From: Tetragonia tetragonoides
Taxonomy: Eukaryota > Streptophyta > Magnoliopsida > Caryophyllales > Aizoaceae
DNA: 64,000 nt
Assembly: GCA_038025085.1 (NCBI GenBank)
Contig: CM076142.1
Location: 7,662,501-7,726,500, forward strand
Direction of reading: 5' to 3'
The first letter of the stretch is position 1, and every line of letters begins with the position of its first letter. The notes under the pieces are model-generated. The model was not told where the DNA came from and made no database searches. It saw nothing but the letters and a program-made list of their open reading frames with translations. Below, piece after piece: positions 22,091 through 36,100 of the stretch. Both the position numbers and the translations under genes were made by a program.

Positions 22091-22899
22091 ATGCTGTTAT
22101 CAGGTAACCTATTGCTAGGTCTTCAGTGCATTTTAATGATATCCAATGTAGACACTTTTCCAAAGAACACTTTAGAGGAAATGATGTTATTGCAAGTTGA
22201 TTACCCTTCTGTTTTATTCTTGGCCTTGTATTCTTGATTGTGCCTTGTTTCAGAGAGTCTTGCTCTACAATTACCGTGTCGATTGAATGCGTGCTGTACA
22301 ATATACTATGATATTGCTCTCGTGCTCTCTTATGCTCTTGCTTGTTGGGCTATTTGTTTTTGATTGTGTAGGGGTTTGGTCTTGAGTTGTTTTGCCATTG
22401 TGTCACATTATGATTGATTTTCTTTCTACCTCTTTTATGTGAATCAATGGGAAAATTGAGGGATTTGCTTGGGGGACAGTGTTTTATTGGTGAAATAATT
22501 GGAAACTATAATGTGGTATGGGTGAGAAGATTTTGAGTAATGTAGTTGTGGGATCAATGCTAAAATATACGTGTCTTGGATAGTTGAGATGATCTGATTT
22601 TGTCATTGGTTCGATATTCTACAATAGAAAGTTTCTCTATGTGATGTTGTTTTATGAAGTACAAATTTTGTGGTTCCTTTATTCTTAATAATTGCAAAGC
22701 ATTCTATTTGGATAACTTACCAGGATTGAGCCCAGTTGGAATCTCTAATTGCAAAGCTATTGTGTGTGAATTAGGAGGTAAAGAATTTGGATTTGGTTGT
22801 TGATACAATGGTTAAAGTTGGGACCTTTTATACATATTGATGAGGGGGTAATGGATTTCTGATCCTTAGGTTTGAGACTTTGATTTATTTGCCATTTGA
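22091..22899. other. Left border zone of the tandem array
   Basis: T/G-rich sequence of the same general composition as the array, but I could not align it convincingly with the array units. No gene is seen. A possible old SINE-like stretch lies at about 22800-22900, not strong enough to list. Confidence 0.4.
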
Positions 22900-25800
22900 T
22901 GGCCTTGCCGTAGAAGAAAAAGAGCTAACTAGGAACTAGAAAAAACAATAAATCTACGAGGAATTACATAGCATAGTTGCTTTCTCACTTGCAGTGTAAA
23001 GTTGGTTGTGGTTCATTCCTGAAAAGTGGATATATTTTCATTGTCACCTGACAGATTATTATTAGGCTACAGTTAGGATTAGTGAGTTAGAATGTAAACC
23101 ACTGGAATGAGTGGGGAATAGGATATTAAATTCGAGAAACATTGAGTATGGTTAAAGCCTAAAGGAATGAATTTTTGTGCTTTGAGTCATGGGATCGGAT
23201 TCATATGACAAAGATAGTTTATAGGTGATTTGATGTTGTGTCTTTTGGGTATATTTTCATACTGGTGCTCTTTCCGTATGATGTTTGATTTCATGGTGGA
23301 GCCTATTGTGTTTGAGGAGATTTATAGGTTTAGAAAGTAACAAGAGATTATTTTAAGTTTGTGTATTATGATCTTTGAGTTTGCTCTAAATGAGCAGAAC
23401 GAAAATGGATTAAAGAGGGAGTGCGAATATGACTTTAATTAATATATCAAGGATAGTTGAGGTTAGGTATATGGTTATGGCTTGTGTATTAATTTATTGA
23501 GATGCATGGAGGAGGTTGATTAAAGGAGTACATAACATTGCTTCTGCTTTATGGAATCGATTGTGGGTATCTAAGGTTAAGTCATTGATCCTGGAGTGGT
23601 GGACAAAAATTGGATATAATGTATTGAGGTTGGTTCTTAGAATTGATTTTAAATGTGAGAGCAGTAAAGCTAATCTAACTTTTACGTAGACTGGGTTTTT
23701 CATATAGCTTATGCTTGTCGGGGAGTTCTAAAATCTGATGGCCTCTTTTCTTTTGAACATTCCAAAGGGTTTGTGTTATTACTTAGGAGATCAATTGTCC
23801 TGCCATTATGCAATTGAATTGGTAATCATGTCAATTTATCGGCAAAGTAGGAGGAATAGAAAGGAATTATTTAGAACCTTATGGAATTCGGAAGTGGGGA
23901 TGCATGTTTGGGCTTTTTAATTTAATCATTATTCTTGTTGGTATTGCTGTTGTGAATATTGAAGTAAGATTTTTGGATTGATATGGAAACAAAGCTGGAT
24001 TTGAGGAACACTTGGGGATATTAGTTGAAATGGTGATATTATCGACTGATGTGCTTTTGATGGTTGGTGTAACACAGAGAAACGAGAATCAAGTACGAAG
24101 GATCGGAGATATAAGAAGATTCGAGTGATTATTGGGTTCTATGTTTCCTGGTTGAAGTTTCTATAGATGACTATCATTTTCATTGTTGGATTTATAAACT
24201 TGAAGGTGGTGCTTTGGCATGCAGATATTCTGTTCTGTACTTGGATTAAAGTTAAGGACGAACTAGAGGGTTTATATAAGTGGAATTTATTTGGGGAAAA
24301 GAGGTAAGAGTGTTCAGAAATATTGAGATGTTAAACATGGAGCGTTTTTATTTGTTTTATCTATTTATTTCTTATTCTTATTCATTAAGGTTATATCTTT
24401 TTTTATGTCACCATGGACATCACCATGGATTGATAGACCAAATGAATGTCGAATATAGTGAGTATTTCTTTTAAGGGTGTACGAGTGGGATTAATTTATA
24501 TGTGAAGGTGGATTCAATGTTAATTGGGAATTTTACTGTAGAGTTTTGTTGAATTGGGATTAGTTATTTGGGTTCTTGATTAGATTTAGATAGTTGATGG
24601 CTCTACGGTGAGGAAGCAGATTTTACAATATTAAATGGATTCCATAAGTATCATCATGATGACATAAGGTTTCTGGTTTTCTTCTTTCTAGAGAAGTTTG
24701 AGAATTTGGTAGTGGTCCTCTGTTACTAAATATGATTTTAGGTGTATGAACCAGAATGTAATATTTGAACTTATGTGGAAAGGTGGCTGAATTTGAGAAA
24801 CTCTAGGGAATGTTAGCAGTAATCTGAATAGACTTTGGGACTTTGATGTTTCTAATTGATAAAGGGAAGTATAATATACTAGGGTACATTTTATGTGAAG
24901 AATAATTAAGGTAATCCCATTTCTTAGTTCGTTAACTATTTTGGGGTAAAATTGATTCTTCGTGTGGGTGGCTTGAAGAAGTTGGTGATCTGGTAAGGTA
25001 TGAGATAGAAAATGGAATAGTTTAGTGTTTTTACTCAATGGAATGTCAGTTCTGGCTAAGGATTCGTGGAATAGAAGGTCGTTTTTGTATTGTGTATAAT
25101 TGTATTTATAAGCTTTGAGTTTTAGTCGGTGATGGTATTAGTGTAATAAAGACTTTGATGTGCAAAAAGGTTTATGTGATGTTTAGACCTCTAGAACGAT
25201 GAGGTGTGAAGGACCTTTAGTTTAAAGGTATGCTACTTAAGTTGTGGACTGATTTTGACATTTTGAATAAATAACAGTAATTTGTTAAAGGGGATTGGAG
25301 TGGAATACTAGCGTTCTGAGGGGATGTACTTGCTAGAGTGGTTTTGGATTTGTAATAAAGCTTGTTCAAGCTAGGGTTTTCTGCATTTTGATGGTGATTT
25401 AACTTGGGCAGGGTTGAGATGTGATTCTACTTGTTTCCGTTAGGGATAATTGATAGAAAAATGGGGTTCTTTGAAGAACTTTAAAATGTTAGTGAATATA
25501 TGTATGAAAGTTTAGGCTTTTTGATTTGGTGACTGTTTTTGTTGTTGTGGTTTGTGGTTGTGGTTTGATGGAGGTTTAGGATGGTAGTGCTAGTGTTGGT
25601 GGTGGTTATGTGAACTTTGTTGTGAAGGAGGTTTAGGATGGTTGTGCTAGTGCTGGTGGTGGCTATGTGAGCTAAGCAAAAGGAAAGAGAATCAGGGAAA
25701 TAAGTGAAAGGTAGACTTGATATTTATGTGAGTGATTCCAAGACTGTAGTGGTTGCTATTGTCTGAAAATAGTAAATCTTTCTTTGCTTTTGACTTACTG

Positions 25801-27713
25801 GGTATGTTCAATGGATGGGTAATGAGATTTGTTTGGGGAAAGAAGTTTGAATTATAACTTAATTCAGGTTTTTAGTGAGATTGGGAGTTGGCTTCTGGAC
25901 ATTGAGGTTTGGTCATTCATGGTGTTAATTGAACGGATAAGTAATCACAGATTTTTGGAAATAAGGTAAACATGATTAAATTACTTTGTAATGGTTAGTT
26001 GAGATCATTTCTTTTTTGTTCTTTGTTGGGGATGTTACTGTAGACTTATCTCTCTGTTTGAGGAATGTTGAGATGGTTGGTCTTCATTATTATTATTATG
26101 AAAATTAATTTTTTTATTATCAAACATACTAAATATCCTAAATGCTTGGATGTCTAAATTAGGAGGTAAAGATGAAAGGTTTCAAGTTGGATGAGAATGT
26201 TGAATTTGGAGAACTCTTAGGAATTTTGGCGGAGTTGGAAACAGATAATTGGGCTTGGGAGAAGTTGAATGAGTTAAATATCGGAAGTATATTTGAGGGA
26301 GGCAATGTGCTTCTATAGTATTACTAGAGAAGTTGAATTTAGTTCATATGGGAAGTAGATTTGAAGGATCCAACGTGCTATAGTATTATATGTCCTGTGT
26401 GGAGGTTAGAGGTCAGCCTTGTATATATTTTCTTAAAGGACTACACACCTTGGCGGTAGTGGGACTTTGAGTAGATGGTTTAAGGTTTGATTAATGATGG
26501 TGGACCTGAAATTGTATATAATGAATTGAGTTGGGAGATCAGAATTGATTTTACAGGTTAAGAGGTGGTAATCTAATTCCGACTCAGGTTTGATATTTAG
26601 AATCTAATGGAATTTGGAAGTGGGAATGCATGTTTTGGACTTTGAGACTCAATCATCGTTCTTGATGGTAGGGCTGGAGGGAAAGAGAACTTTCAGGAAT
26701 TAGGAGGTGAAGATTTTGGATTGATGTGGAAATGACGCAGAAGTTTGGATTTGAGGAATACTTGTGACTTGTGAGTGTTAGTGAAATTGGTGATATATTT
26801 CTGGTGGATATGATCATGAATAATACTGCAGAAAAAGAATCAAGTAAAAGGTATCTGACTCATGAAAGTAGATTTTATTTCATTAGTGAGGCATAATTTC
26901 TGCTATCTACGACTCCTGAGCTTGTAGTAGATTAGATGAGTGTCTTCATCATTGTGCAATCTGGAATATCTATTTCGTGATATCACCATGAGGAGATAGG
27001 TCAAGGGGAATTCGAAGATAATATGCATCTTTTGAAAGGGCGTGGGACACTTTGAGTAGGATATTACACCTGTTGGGTATTTAGGTATCTGATTCTGTTT
27101 TGTTGGAATTTTATAGTAAATGCATGCTGAATTGGGATCATATATGGTTATGGCTATTTGATTAGTATTTGATTGGTGTTGTTAAGGAAGCAGAAATTGA
27201 GGAAAAGGGACAGTACGAGATGGAATTGAACTCACTAAGTATCATTGTGGCTTTCTGCTAGTTATATGAGAAGTTTGAGAATTTGGCAGTGGTGCTCTTG
27301 AGTAACTTGTGCTCTTTGATGTTCATTTGCCGATGCTGTTTGGAGTTCAGATTAGGTTTGATGCTCATGATTAGAAGGGATTATTTGAATTTATGTGGGA
27401 GAAGCGGCTGAATTTGAGGAACTTTTGGGAATGTTATTATTAATCTGTATGAACTTTTGGGCTTGGTAATGGGAAGTAGAATATATTTCAATATGTAAAG
27501 GATGCTTGAACTGCTCTCATATCGAAGTAGGCTTGGTAATGTATGTGTAATTGGCTCTCATGTCGATTGTTTCAAGAAATTTCTTGATTTGTGTGCTGTG
27601 CTAGTCAGTGATGGCACTAATGTAAGGAATTGAACAAGCAAAAAGGACTTGATGTGCAATGAGGTTCTGGGGAGATGCAGTGTCAAGAATATACAGATTT
27701 ATGAAGTGAGTAA

Positions 27714-27986
27714 GGGTCTGTTCTCCACAACTTATTTCTGTTTGTTTCAGCAAACTTCAACAAAGTTAAAATAAAGTTAAACAAAGTTCAACAAAGTTAA
27801 ACAAATCAATATACAAACTAGTTATAAAAGACACTTGAATCAACAATATTCAACAAAAATAAATAAAGTTTAACTATTAAATAAAGTTAAATAAATTTAA
27901 ACAAAGTTCAACAACAAAACAAAGTTAAACAAAATTAAAAATTCAACAATGAACATAAACGAAAATAAGTTGGGGAGAACAGACCC
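27714..27986. mobile_element. PIF/Harbinger-type (Tourist-like) MITE
   Basis: 273 bp with terminal inverted repeats starting GGGTCTGTTCTCC(A/C)CAACTT (about 25 bp, one or two mismatches) and TAA target duplications at 27711-27713 and 27987-27989. The interior is an AT-rich run of AACAAAGTTAAAC-like short repeats. The sister copy at about 37650 reads through with a single TAA, an exact empty site. Confidence 0.9.
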
Positions 27987-28138
27987 TAAATACTCGTTCG
28001 ATTTTGAAGGGATTCAGAGTGAAGCGCTAGAGTTCTGAAGGAGATCTAATTCCTAGAGAATTTGTAGATTAGTTTCTACAATAGAGGAATTCTCCAAATC
28101 TGTGGCTTTGGGAAGATTCAGTGTCAAGGATATGGAAT

Positions 28139-28170
28139 GCTGTGTGTGTGTGTGTGTAGGGGGGGGGGGA
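28139..28170 (+). repeat. (GT)n and poly(G) microsatellite
   Basis: GT dinucleotide run followed by about ten G. The equivalent site in segment II (about 37812-37842) also has (GT)n followed by a longer interrupted G-run, so the tract predates the duplication. Confidence 0.85.
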
Positions 28171-30790
28171 TGTAGTTGTGCTGGTGGTTATTTTCATGTG
28201 ATGACAACTAATGAAAAAGCAAGGAGAATATGGGAAAGAAGTGAAAGTTACTTAACATTTATGTGATTACTTCAATGATTTTAGTGGTTGCTCTTGCCTT
28301 AAACTGAGGAAAGGAGTTGAATTGAGACTTTATTCAGGATGTGAGTGAATTATGGAATTGGTTTTTGTTCTTTGAGGTTTGGTTGATGGTGCTGTTATTA
28401 TAGAAGGAATACGCAAATAGAAATATTTGGAAGTGTGGTAAAAAAAGAAAATTTGTAATGGTTAGTTGTGATCATTTTTTTTTGGCGGGGTGGGTTCAAA
28501 GATATTTTAGATCCTAATGGATAGGATATGTGAATTTGGAGGTAAAGATGAAGAGTTAAAGTGGGATGCGAATGTTGAATTTGGAGGCAAAGATGAAGAT
28601 TCCAGTGTCTAAGTAATTTTAGAATCTTTATAGAGTTTTCTCGTTGTCTCTTCTGGAATTTAGCGAACATTTTACTTGGCGTAGCTTTTACAGTTCAACA
28701 TCTGATTTATGGTATATATTTGTTGTAGGAGTATATAACAGTCATTGGGGTTTTGAATCGACGATCTAAGGTTTGATTAACTGGTGGACAGTAAAATGGA
28801 TGCAACGAGTAGAGTTTGGGATATTAGATTTTATATGTAAAGAGCATTGTGGTAATCTCATTCTATCTTAGGTTGGAATTTCGTATAGTTTCTGCGAGTG
28901 CGTGATTTCCAAAACCTGGTAGTCCTCTCTCTCTATGTCTCTTTAACCATTTTAGACGACTTTTTGTTTTAACTTCATATATTAGTTGTGTTTCCTTTAG
29001 GTACTTGAAATGGTGAATCATGTCATTTTGTCGGGGAAGTAAGAGCAGACTGTGTATAAGGAATTATTTGGAGTATTATGGGATTTGGAAGTGATCATGC
29101 ATGCTTGGGGTTTAAAACTCAATCATTATTCTGGATGGTATTTGCTGGAGGGAAAGAAAACTTTTGTGAGTTAAGAGCTGAACATCTTGGATTGATGTGG
29201 AAACGATATGTACATTGGATTTGGAACGCTTGGGAATGTTAGTAAAAAGTCAGTGATTTGTTTTTAGTGGATGTGATTATGATTGATGGTGTATCATGAA
29301 TGACAGAATTAAGCAAAAGGAATGGAGTGACATAATTAGATTTTATTTATCTTTGGGGCATAATATCTGCTGTAAATGATTCCTATGCTAGTTGAAGATT
29401 TTATAGATGAGTTTCTTTTTCATTGTGGGATCTTTCCAATTTGGTGGTTGTGCTTTGTCAAATAGAGATTTTGTTATCATTTTCATTGTATGGAGGTAAA
29501 GGGGTGCTAAATAGAATGTAAATGATTGGAATTAATTTGGAGAGAAGAGGTTGAGTAAATATGGAATACCGTTCTTTTGAATAATTTTTTTGGGGATATA
29601 TATATGCATTAAGGTCTTACAAGAGACCAAAAGATTGTCAAATATATTATGTTTCTCGTAACGGTATCTGAGTAGGGTTATCTGACATGAAGGGTAATTA
29701 AGTTTTTGATTCAGGTTTTCGTGGAAATAGTAAACGCGTGCTGAATCAAGATTAAATATTTTTAGGCTATTTTCTAAGATGACGGTGTTGTAAGGAAGGA
29801 AGCTGAAAGTATAATACAGACAGTTTGGGAGATAAAATTTAACTCAGTATCATTGTGGTAATTTGTGGTAGTTTTTCTTTTTTTCGTTTCTTTTATGTGT
29901 GAAGGTTGAGTGGTAGTGGCGCTGTTGTGGAACATTTCCTCCTTGGTATTTTAATGATTCTGTTTGAGTTTTGATTAGATTTGAGGTTAATGAGTTAAAA
30001 AGGGAATCTTGGAATATGTGTGGGTAAAGATTGAAGAAACTCTTGGGTATGTTATTAGCAATCATAATTGAGGTTTAGGCTTTGAGGTATTTATTTGAAA
30101 AAAAGAAGTAGAATATACTTCAACATATGTGAAGGAGAGGTTCTCATTTTAAAGTCTGTACTGGGGTAAATTTGGTGCTTCCTGTGGGTGATCCTGATAA
30201 GTTTGGTTTGTTTATCTATTACGAGGTGAAAGACTTTTTCAGTTTTAACTCTATAATTAGCGGAATAGATGGTTGATTTTGTATATTGGGAATGTTATGT
30301 AGTTTCCCTAAGCTTTTGAGTTTTATATAGTGATGGCACTTGTGTAAGGAAGAGAATATGCTAAAAGGACTTGTCATAATAAGGTTTTTGTGGTGTTAGA
30401 CCCAGAAAGATGAGATATCAAGGAGGCACAATAAAAGGTTGGCTACTTATATGTGAAACAGATGTTTGACATTTGGGTTTGATAAACAGCGGCACTATGT
30501 TAAAGGGTGTATTCCGAGAGTGGTTATGGATTGCAATAAAGTTTCTTCAAGCAAGGAATTTTCCAATTGGTGGTTGGCCTTTAATGTAGATAGTGGACTG
30601 TGCTTCGACATCTGATTAAATAGTAGATAAGGGCAGGCTATGTGTATTAGAAGGTAATGTGTTTCCTATGAGGTTGAGAATGGATAAATGTTGTTTTTTG
30701 TGGAACATTTGGGAATGTTACTTGATGTTTTTATGACATTTCTGGCATTTTGGTTTGGTAACTGTTGTTGTTATGAAGGGGGTTAGTAGT

Positions 30791-33177
30791 GTTGGTGAAA
30801 TTTGGAATAAAGTTAGTACATCAAGGAGTTTTGTAAATTGGTGGTTGCTCTTTAACATAGATAGAGAAGTGTGTTTTGACATCTGATTAAATGGCTAAAC
30901 CGGTTAGGGTTTTTATAGTTGAAGGTACTTTGTTTTTCTTGGGGCTAAAGATAGGATAGATGGTGCTCTTTGAGGAGCATTTGGGAATGTTACTGGATAT
31001 ATGTTTTGAGTTTTGGTATTTTGGTACGGTAGTGCTGGTGATATTTTTTAATGTGATGGGAGCCAAGTATTGCTATGAGAATAGGAGAAAGTGAAAGGTA
31101 GTTATGATATTTTTGTGAGTGATCTCAAGAATTTAGTCGTTGCTCCAGTAAGGTAGTTGGAAACATTTTCTTGCTTTGACTTCACAGGGCATTGCAATGG
31201 AGGGGTCAATTTTGGGGTTCATTTGGGGAGAAGAGTTCTAATTGAGAATCTATTCAGTAAGTCAGTAAAATTGGGACGTTGAGATGGTTGGTCTTCGTTA
31301 TTATTATTATTATAGTAATCAAACATACTAACTATTCGTAAATTCTAGGATGTTTAAATTAGGAGGTAAATATGTAAGGTTTCAAGTTGGATGAGAATGT
31401 TGAATTTGGTGAACTCTTTGGAATTTTAGTGGAGTTGGAAATAGATAATTGGGATTGGGAGAAGTTGAATGAGTTCAGTATTTGGAAGTTTATTTGAGGG
31501 ATCCAATGTGCTTTATAGTATTACTAGAGAAGTTGAATTTAGTTCATATGGGAAGTAGATTTGAAGGATCCAACATGCTATAGTATTATATGTCCTGTGT
31601 GGCAATTTTAGAATCTGGAGGACTTTGAGAGGTTGCTGCTGACCTAGTTTTGCTTCACTTAGTTTTTACAGTTGAATGTCAGCCTTGTATATATTTTCTT
31701 AAAGGACAACACACCTTGGTGGTAGTGGGATGTTGAGTAGATGCGTTAAGGTTTGATTAATGATGGTGGACCTTAAATTGGATATAATGAATTGAGTTGG
31801 GGGATCAGAATTGATTTTACAGGTTAACAGCATTGCGGTAATCTAATTCCGACTCAGGTTTGATTTGCATAATGTTACTGCTTGTCAGTTATCCTCCCCT
31901 CTTGTAAGTTGTAAGTTTAGAGGCCTTTTATTTTTACCTCATAGATTAGTTGTCCTACAATTAGTTACTTGAATGGTTGAATCTTGTGAATTCATCGGGA
32001 TGGTAGTAGTAGGTTGAATCTAATGAATTATTTAGAATCAAATGGAGTTTGGATGTGGGAAAATGTTTTGGGCTTTGAGATTCAATCATCGTTCTTGATG
32101 GTACTGGAGGGATAGAGAACTTTCGAGAAACAGGAGTTGAACATATTGAATTGATGTGGAAATGACGCAGAAGTTGGATTTGAGGAACACTTGGGGGTTT
32201 TAATGAAATTGGTGATATATTTCTGGTGGATGTGATAATGAATGATAGCGTATTATAAAGGTAAAAGAATCAAATGAAAGGTAGAAGTAGATTTTGTTTC
32301 ATCAGTGAGGAATAATGTCTGCTATCTACGACTCCTGAGCTTGTAGAAGATTAGATGAGTGCCTTCATCATTGTGCAATCTGGAATATCTATTTCTTGAT
32401 ATCACTATTAGCAGGTAGGTAAAAGGGGAATTCGAAGATAGTATGTATTTTTTGAAAGGGCGTGGGGCAGTAAGAGTACGATACTACACCTGATGGGTAT
32501 TTAGGTATCTGATTCTGTTTTGTTTGGAATTTTGTAGTAGATGCGTGCTGAATTGGGATTATATATGGTTATGGCTATTTGATTAGTATTTGATTGGTGT
32601 TATTGTTAAGTAAGCAGAAATTGAAAAAAAGGGACTGTACGAGATTGAATTGAACTCACTAAGTATCATTGTGGCTTTCTGCTAGTTATATGAGAAGTTT
32701 GACAATTTGCACTGGTGGTCTTCTGTGAATTGTGCTCTTTGTGTTCGTTTGACGATGCTGTTTGGGAATTTATTTGAATTTATGTGGGAGAAGCGGCTTA
32801 ATTTGAGGAACTTTTGGGAATGTTATTAGTAATCTGTATGAACTTTTGGGCTTTGTGTTTTTTATTTGAAATGGGAAGTAGAATATATTCAACATATATA
32901 AAGGATGGATGAACTGCTCTCATTTCGAAGTAGGCTTAGTATTTTTTGTGTAATTGGCTCTTCATGTCGATGGTTTCAAGAAATTTCTTGATTTGGTCTG
33001 TTATGAGACAAAATTTCTGTTTTTACTCCATAGATTAGTCAGGGTAGGACTACTTTTGTATTTATAGGCATTGTGTGCTGTGTTAGTCAGTGATGGCACT
33101 AATGCAAGGAAGAGAACACGTGAAAAGGACTTGATGTGCAATGAGGTTTTGGGAAGATGCAGTGTCAAGTATAATTG
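30791..33177 (+). repeat. Array segment with a second B unit (B')
   Basis: About 30800-31275 matches 47960-48440 (unit D end). About 31350-33165 matches unit B at 26160-27700 and at 35760-37600. The junction at about 30790 joins C-type sequence to late D-type sequence, skipping about 1.1 kb that is present at 46830-47950. Confidence 0.75.
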
Positions 33178-36100
33178 GAGATTATTTTAAGTGTGTGTAT
33201 TATGAGCTTTGAGTTTTGCTCTGATGAGTAGAAAGAAAGTGGAATAAAGAGGGAGTGCTAATATGACTTAGTTAATGTCAAGGATAGTTGAGGTTAGGTG
33301 TATGCTTATGACTTGTGTATTAAATCATTGATGGCCTCTTTTTATTTGAACATTCGAGAGGGCTTGTGTTATTACTTCAGAGATCAATTGTCCTGCCATA
33401 ATGCAATTGAATTGGTGAATCATGTCAATTTATCGGCAAAGTAGGATGAACATAAAGGAGTATTTAGAAATTAGAACCTCATGGAATTTGGAAGTGGGGA
33501 TGCATGTTTGGGCTTAAATTCAATCATTATTCTTGTTGGTATTGCTGGAGGGATAAATAATTTTTGTGAATATTGAAGTAAGATTGTTGGATTTATATGG
33601 AATAAAGCTGGATTTGAGGAGTACTTGGGGATGTTAGTAATGGTGATATTATTGGCTGATATGATTTTGATGGTTGGTTTAATACAAAGGAAAGAGAATC
33701 AAGTACGAAGGATCAGAGATATAAGGAGATTTGAGTGATATTTGTGGTTCTATGTTTCGTGGTAGAAATTTCTATAGATGAGTATCATTTTCATTGTTGG
33801 ATTTATAAAGTTGAAGGTGGTGCTTTGGCATACAGATATTCTGTTCTGTACTTGGATTAAAGCTAAGAACAAACTAGAGGGTTTATAAGTGGAATTTATT
33901 TGGGGAAAAGAGGTGAAGTGTTCAGAAATATTGAGATGTAGAACATGGAGAGTTTTATTTGTTTTATTTATTTCTTACTTTTATGCGTTAAGGTTTTATC
34001 ATTTTTTATGTCACCATGGACATCACCATAGATTAATCGACCAAATGAATGTCGAATATAGTGAGTATTTCTTTTAAGGGTGTACGAGTAGGATTAATGT
34101 ATATGTGCAGGTGGATTCAATGTTAATTGGGAATTTACTGTAGAGTTTTGTTGAATTTGGATTAGTTATTTCGGTTCTTGATTAGATTTAGATAGTTGAT
34201 GGTGCTACAGTGAGGAAGCAGATTATACGATATTCAATGAATTCCGTGAGTATCATCATGATGACATAAGGTTTCTGGTTTTCTTCTTTCTCATGAGAAG
34301 TTTGAGAATTTGGTAGTGGTCCTCTTCTAGAACATTGTCTATTTAACAATTTTGTTACTAAATAAAGCTTCAGATTTGTGAACAAGAATGTAATATTTGA
34401 ACTGATGTGGAAAGGTGGCTGAATTTGAGGAACTCTAGGGAATGTTAGCATGAGTAGACTTTGGGACTGTGAGGTCTTTATTTGATAAAGGAAAGTATAA
34501 TATACTTCAGTATATGTGAAGAATAATTAAGGTAGTCCCAAATCGTAGCTCGTTCATTATTTTGGGGTAAAACTGATTCTTCGTGTGGGTGACTTCAAGA
34601 AGTTGGTGATTTGGTCAGGTATGAGATGGAAAATGGAAGAGTTTTGTGTTTTTACTCCATAGATCAGTCAGGGTTTGGGGTAAGGTTCGTGGAATAGAAG
34701 GTTGTTTTTGTATTTTGGGAATGTTTGATAGTATTTATAAGCTTTGAGTTTTAGTCGGTGATGACACTAGTGTAACGAAGACAACATACTAAAAGGATTT
34801 GATGTGTAAAAAGGTTTTTGTGATGTTTAGACCTAAAACAATGAGGTATGCTACTTAAGTTGTGGACTGATTTTGACATTGCATAAATAACAGTACTTTG
34901 TTAAAGGGAATTGGAGTGGCATACTAGGGTTCTAAGGGGATGTCCTTGCTAGAGTGGTTATGGATATGTAATAAAGCTTGTTCAAGCTATGGTTTCCTGC
35001 ATTTTGGTGTGATTTTACTTGGGCAGTGTTGAGATGTGATTTTGAAGGCTACTTGTTTCCGGTGGGGATAATTAAAAGAAAAATGGCGTTCTTTGAAGAA
35101 CTTTAAAATGTTAGTGGATATTTGTCTGAAAGTTTTGGCTTTTTGGTTTAGTAATTGTTGTTGTTGTTGTCGTTGTTGTGGTTTGTGGTGGTGGTGATGG
35201 AGGTTTCAGATGGTAGTGCTAGTGCTGTTGGTGGTTATGCGAACTTGATTGTGAAGGAGGTTTAGGATGGTATTGACTAGTGCTGGTGGTGGTTATGTGA
35301 GCTAAGCAAAAGGAATTAGAATCAGGGAAATAAGTGAAATGTAGACTTGATATTTGTGAGTGATTCCAAGAATCTAGTGGTTGCTATTGTCTGAAAATAG
35401 TAAATATTTCTTTGGTTTGACTTCACTGGGTATGTGCAGTTGATGGGTAATGAGATTTGTTTGGGGAAAGATGTTTGAATTATAACTTAATTCAGGTTTT
35501 TAGTGAGATTGGGAATTGGCTTCTGTACATTGAGGTTTGGTCGGTGTTATTTGAACAAAAAGTAATCACAGATATTTGGAAATAAGGTAAAAATGAAAAT
35601 AAATTACTTTGTAATGGTTAGTTGAGATCAGTTACTTTTTGTTCTTTGTTGGGGATCTTACTGTAGACTTAGCTCTCTGTTTGAGGGACGTTGAGATTGT
35701 TGGTCTTCACTATCATTATAATAATTTGTTTTTTTTATCAAACATACTAAGCATCCTAAATTAGGGGGTAAATATGAAAGGTTTCAAGTTGGATGAGAAT
35801 GTTGAACTTGGAGAACTCTTAGGAATTTTGGTGGAGTTGGAAACAGATACTTGGGCTTGGGAAAAGTTGAATGAGTTCAATATCGGAAGTATATTTGAGG
35901 GATCCAATGTGCTTTATAGTATTACTAGAGAAGTTGAATTTAGTTCATATGGGAGTAGATTTGAAGGATCCAACGTGCTATAGTACTATATGTCCTGTGT
36001 GGAAATTTTAGAATCTGGGGGACTTTTAGAGGTTGCTGGTGACCTGGTCTTACTTCACCTAGTTTTTACAGTTGAATATCAGGCTTGTATATATATTTCT

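Larger units (their letters stand above)
23343..30790 (+). repeat. Array segment I (units A-B-C)
   Basis: First copy of a three-unit group: A about 23343-26100, B about 26100-28000, C about 28000-30790. It aligns to segment II at an offset of about 9.6-9.9 kb, including shared peculiarities such as the (GT)n plus poly(G) tract and a (CT)-rich stretch near 28925 matching 38567. Differences are small indels plus mobile insertions: a MITE in B here, a Mutator-like piece and a MITE in C of segment II. Confidence 0.8.

Noticed and set aside
24688..25038. 116-codon minus-strand ORF in the array
   Set aside because: Interrupted in the sister copy (34188-34700) and without known motifs.
35774..35983. 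69-codon ORF with a FEGSNVL repeat
   Set aside because: Derived from array sub-repeats; copies at 26170 and 31370 carry stops or shifts.
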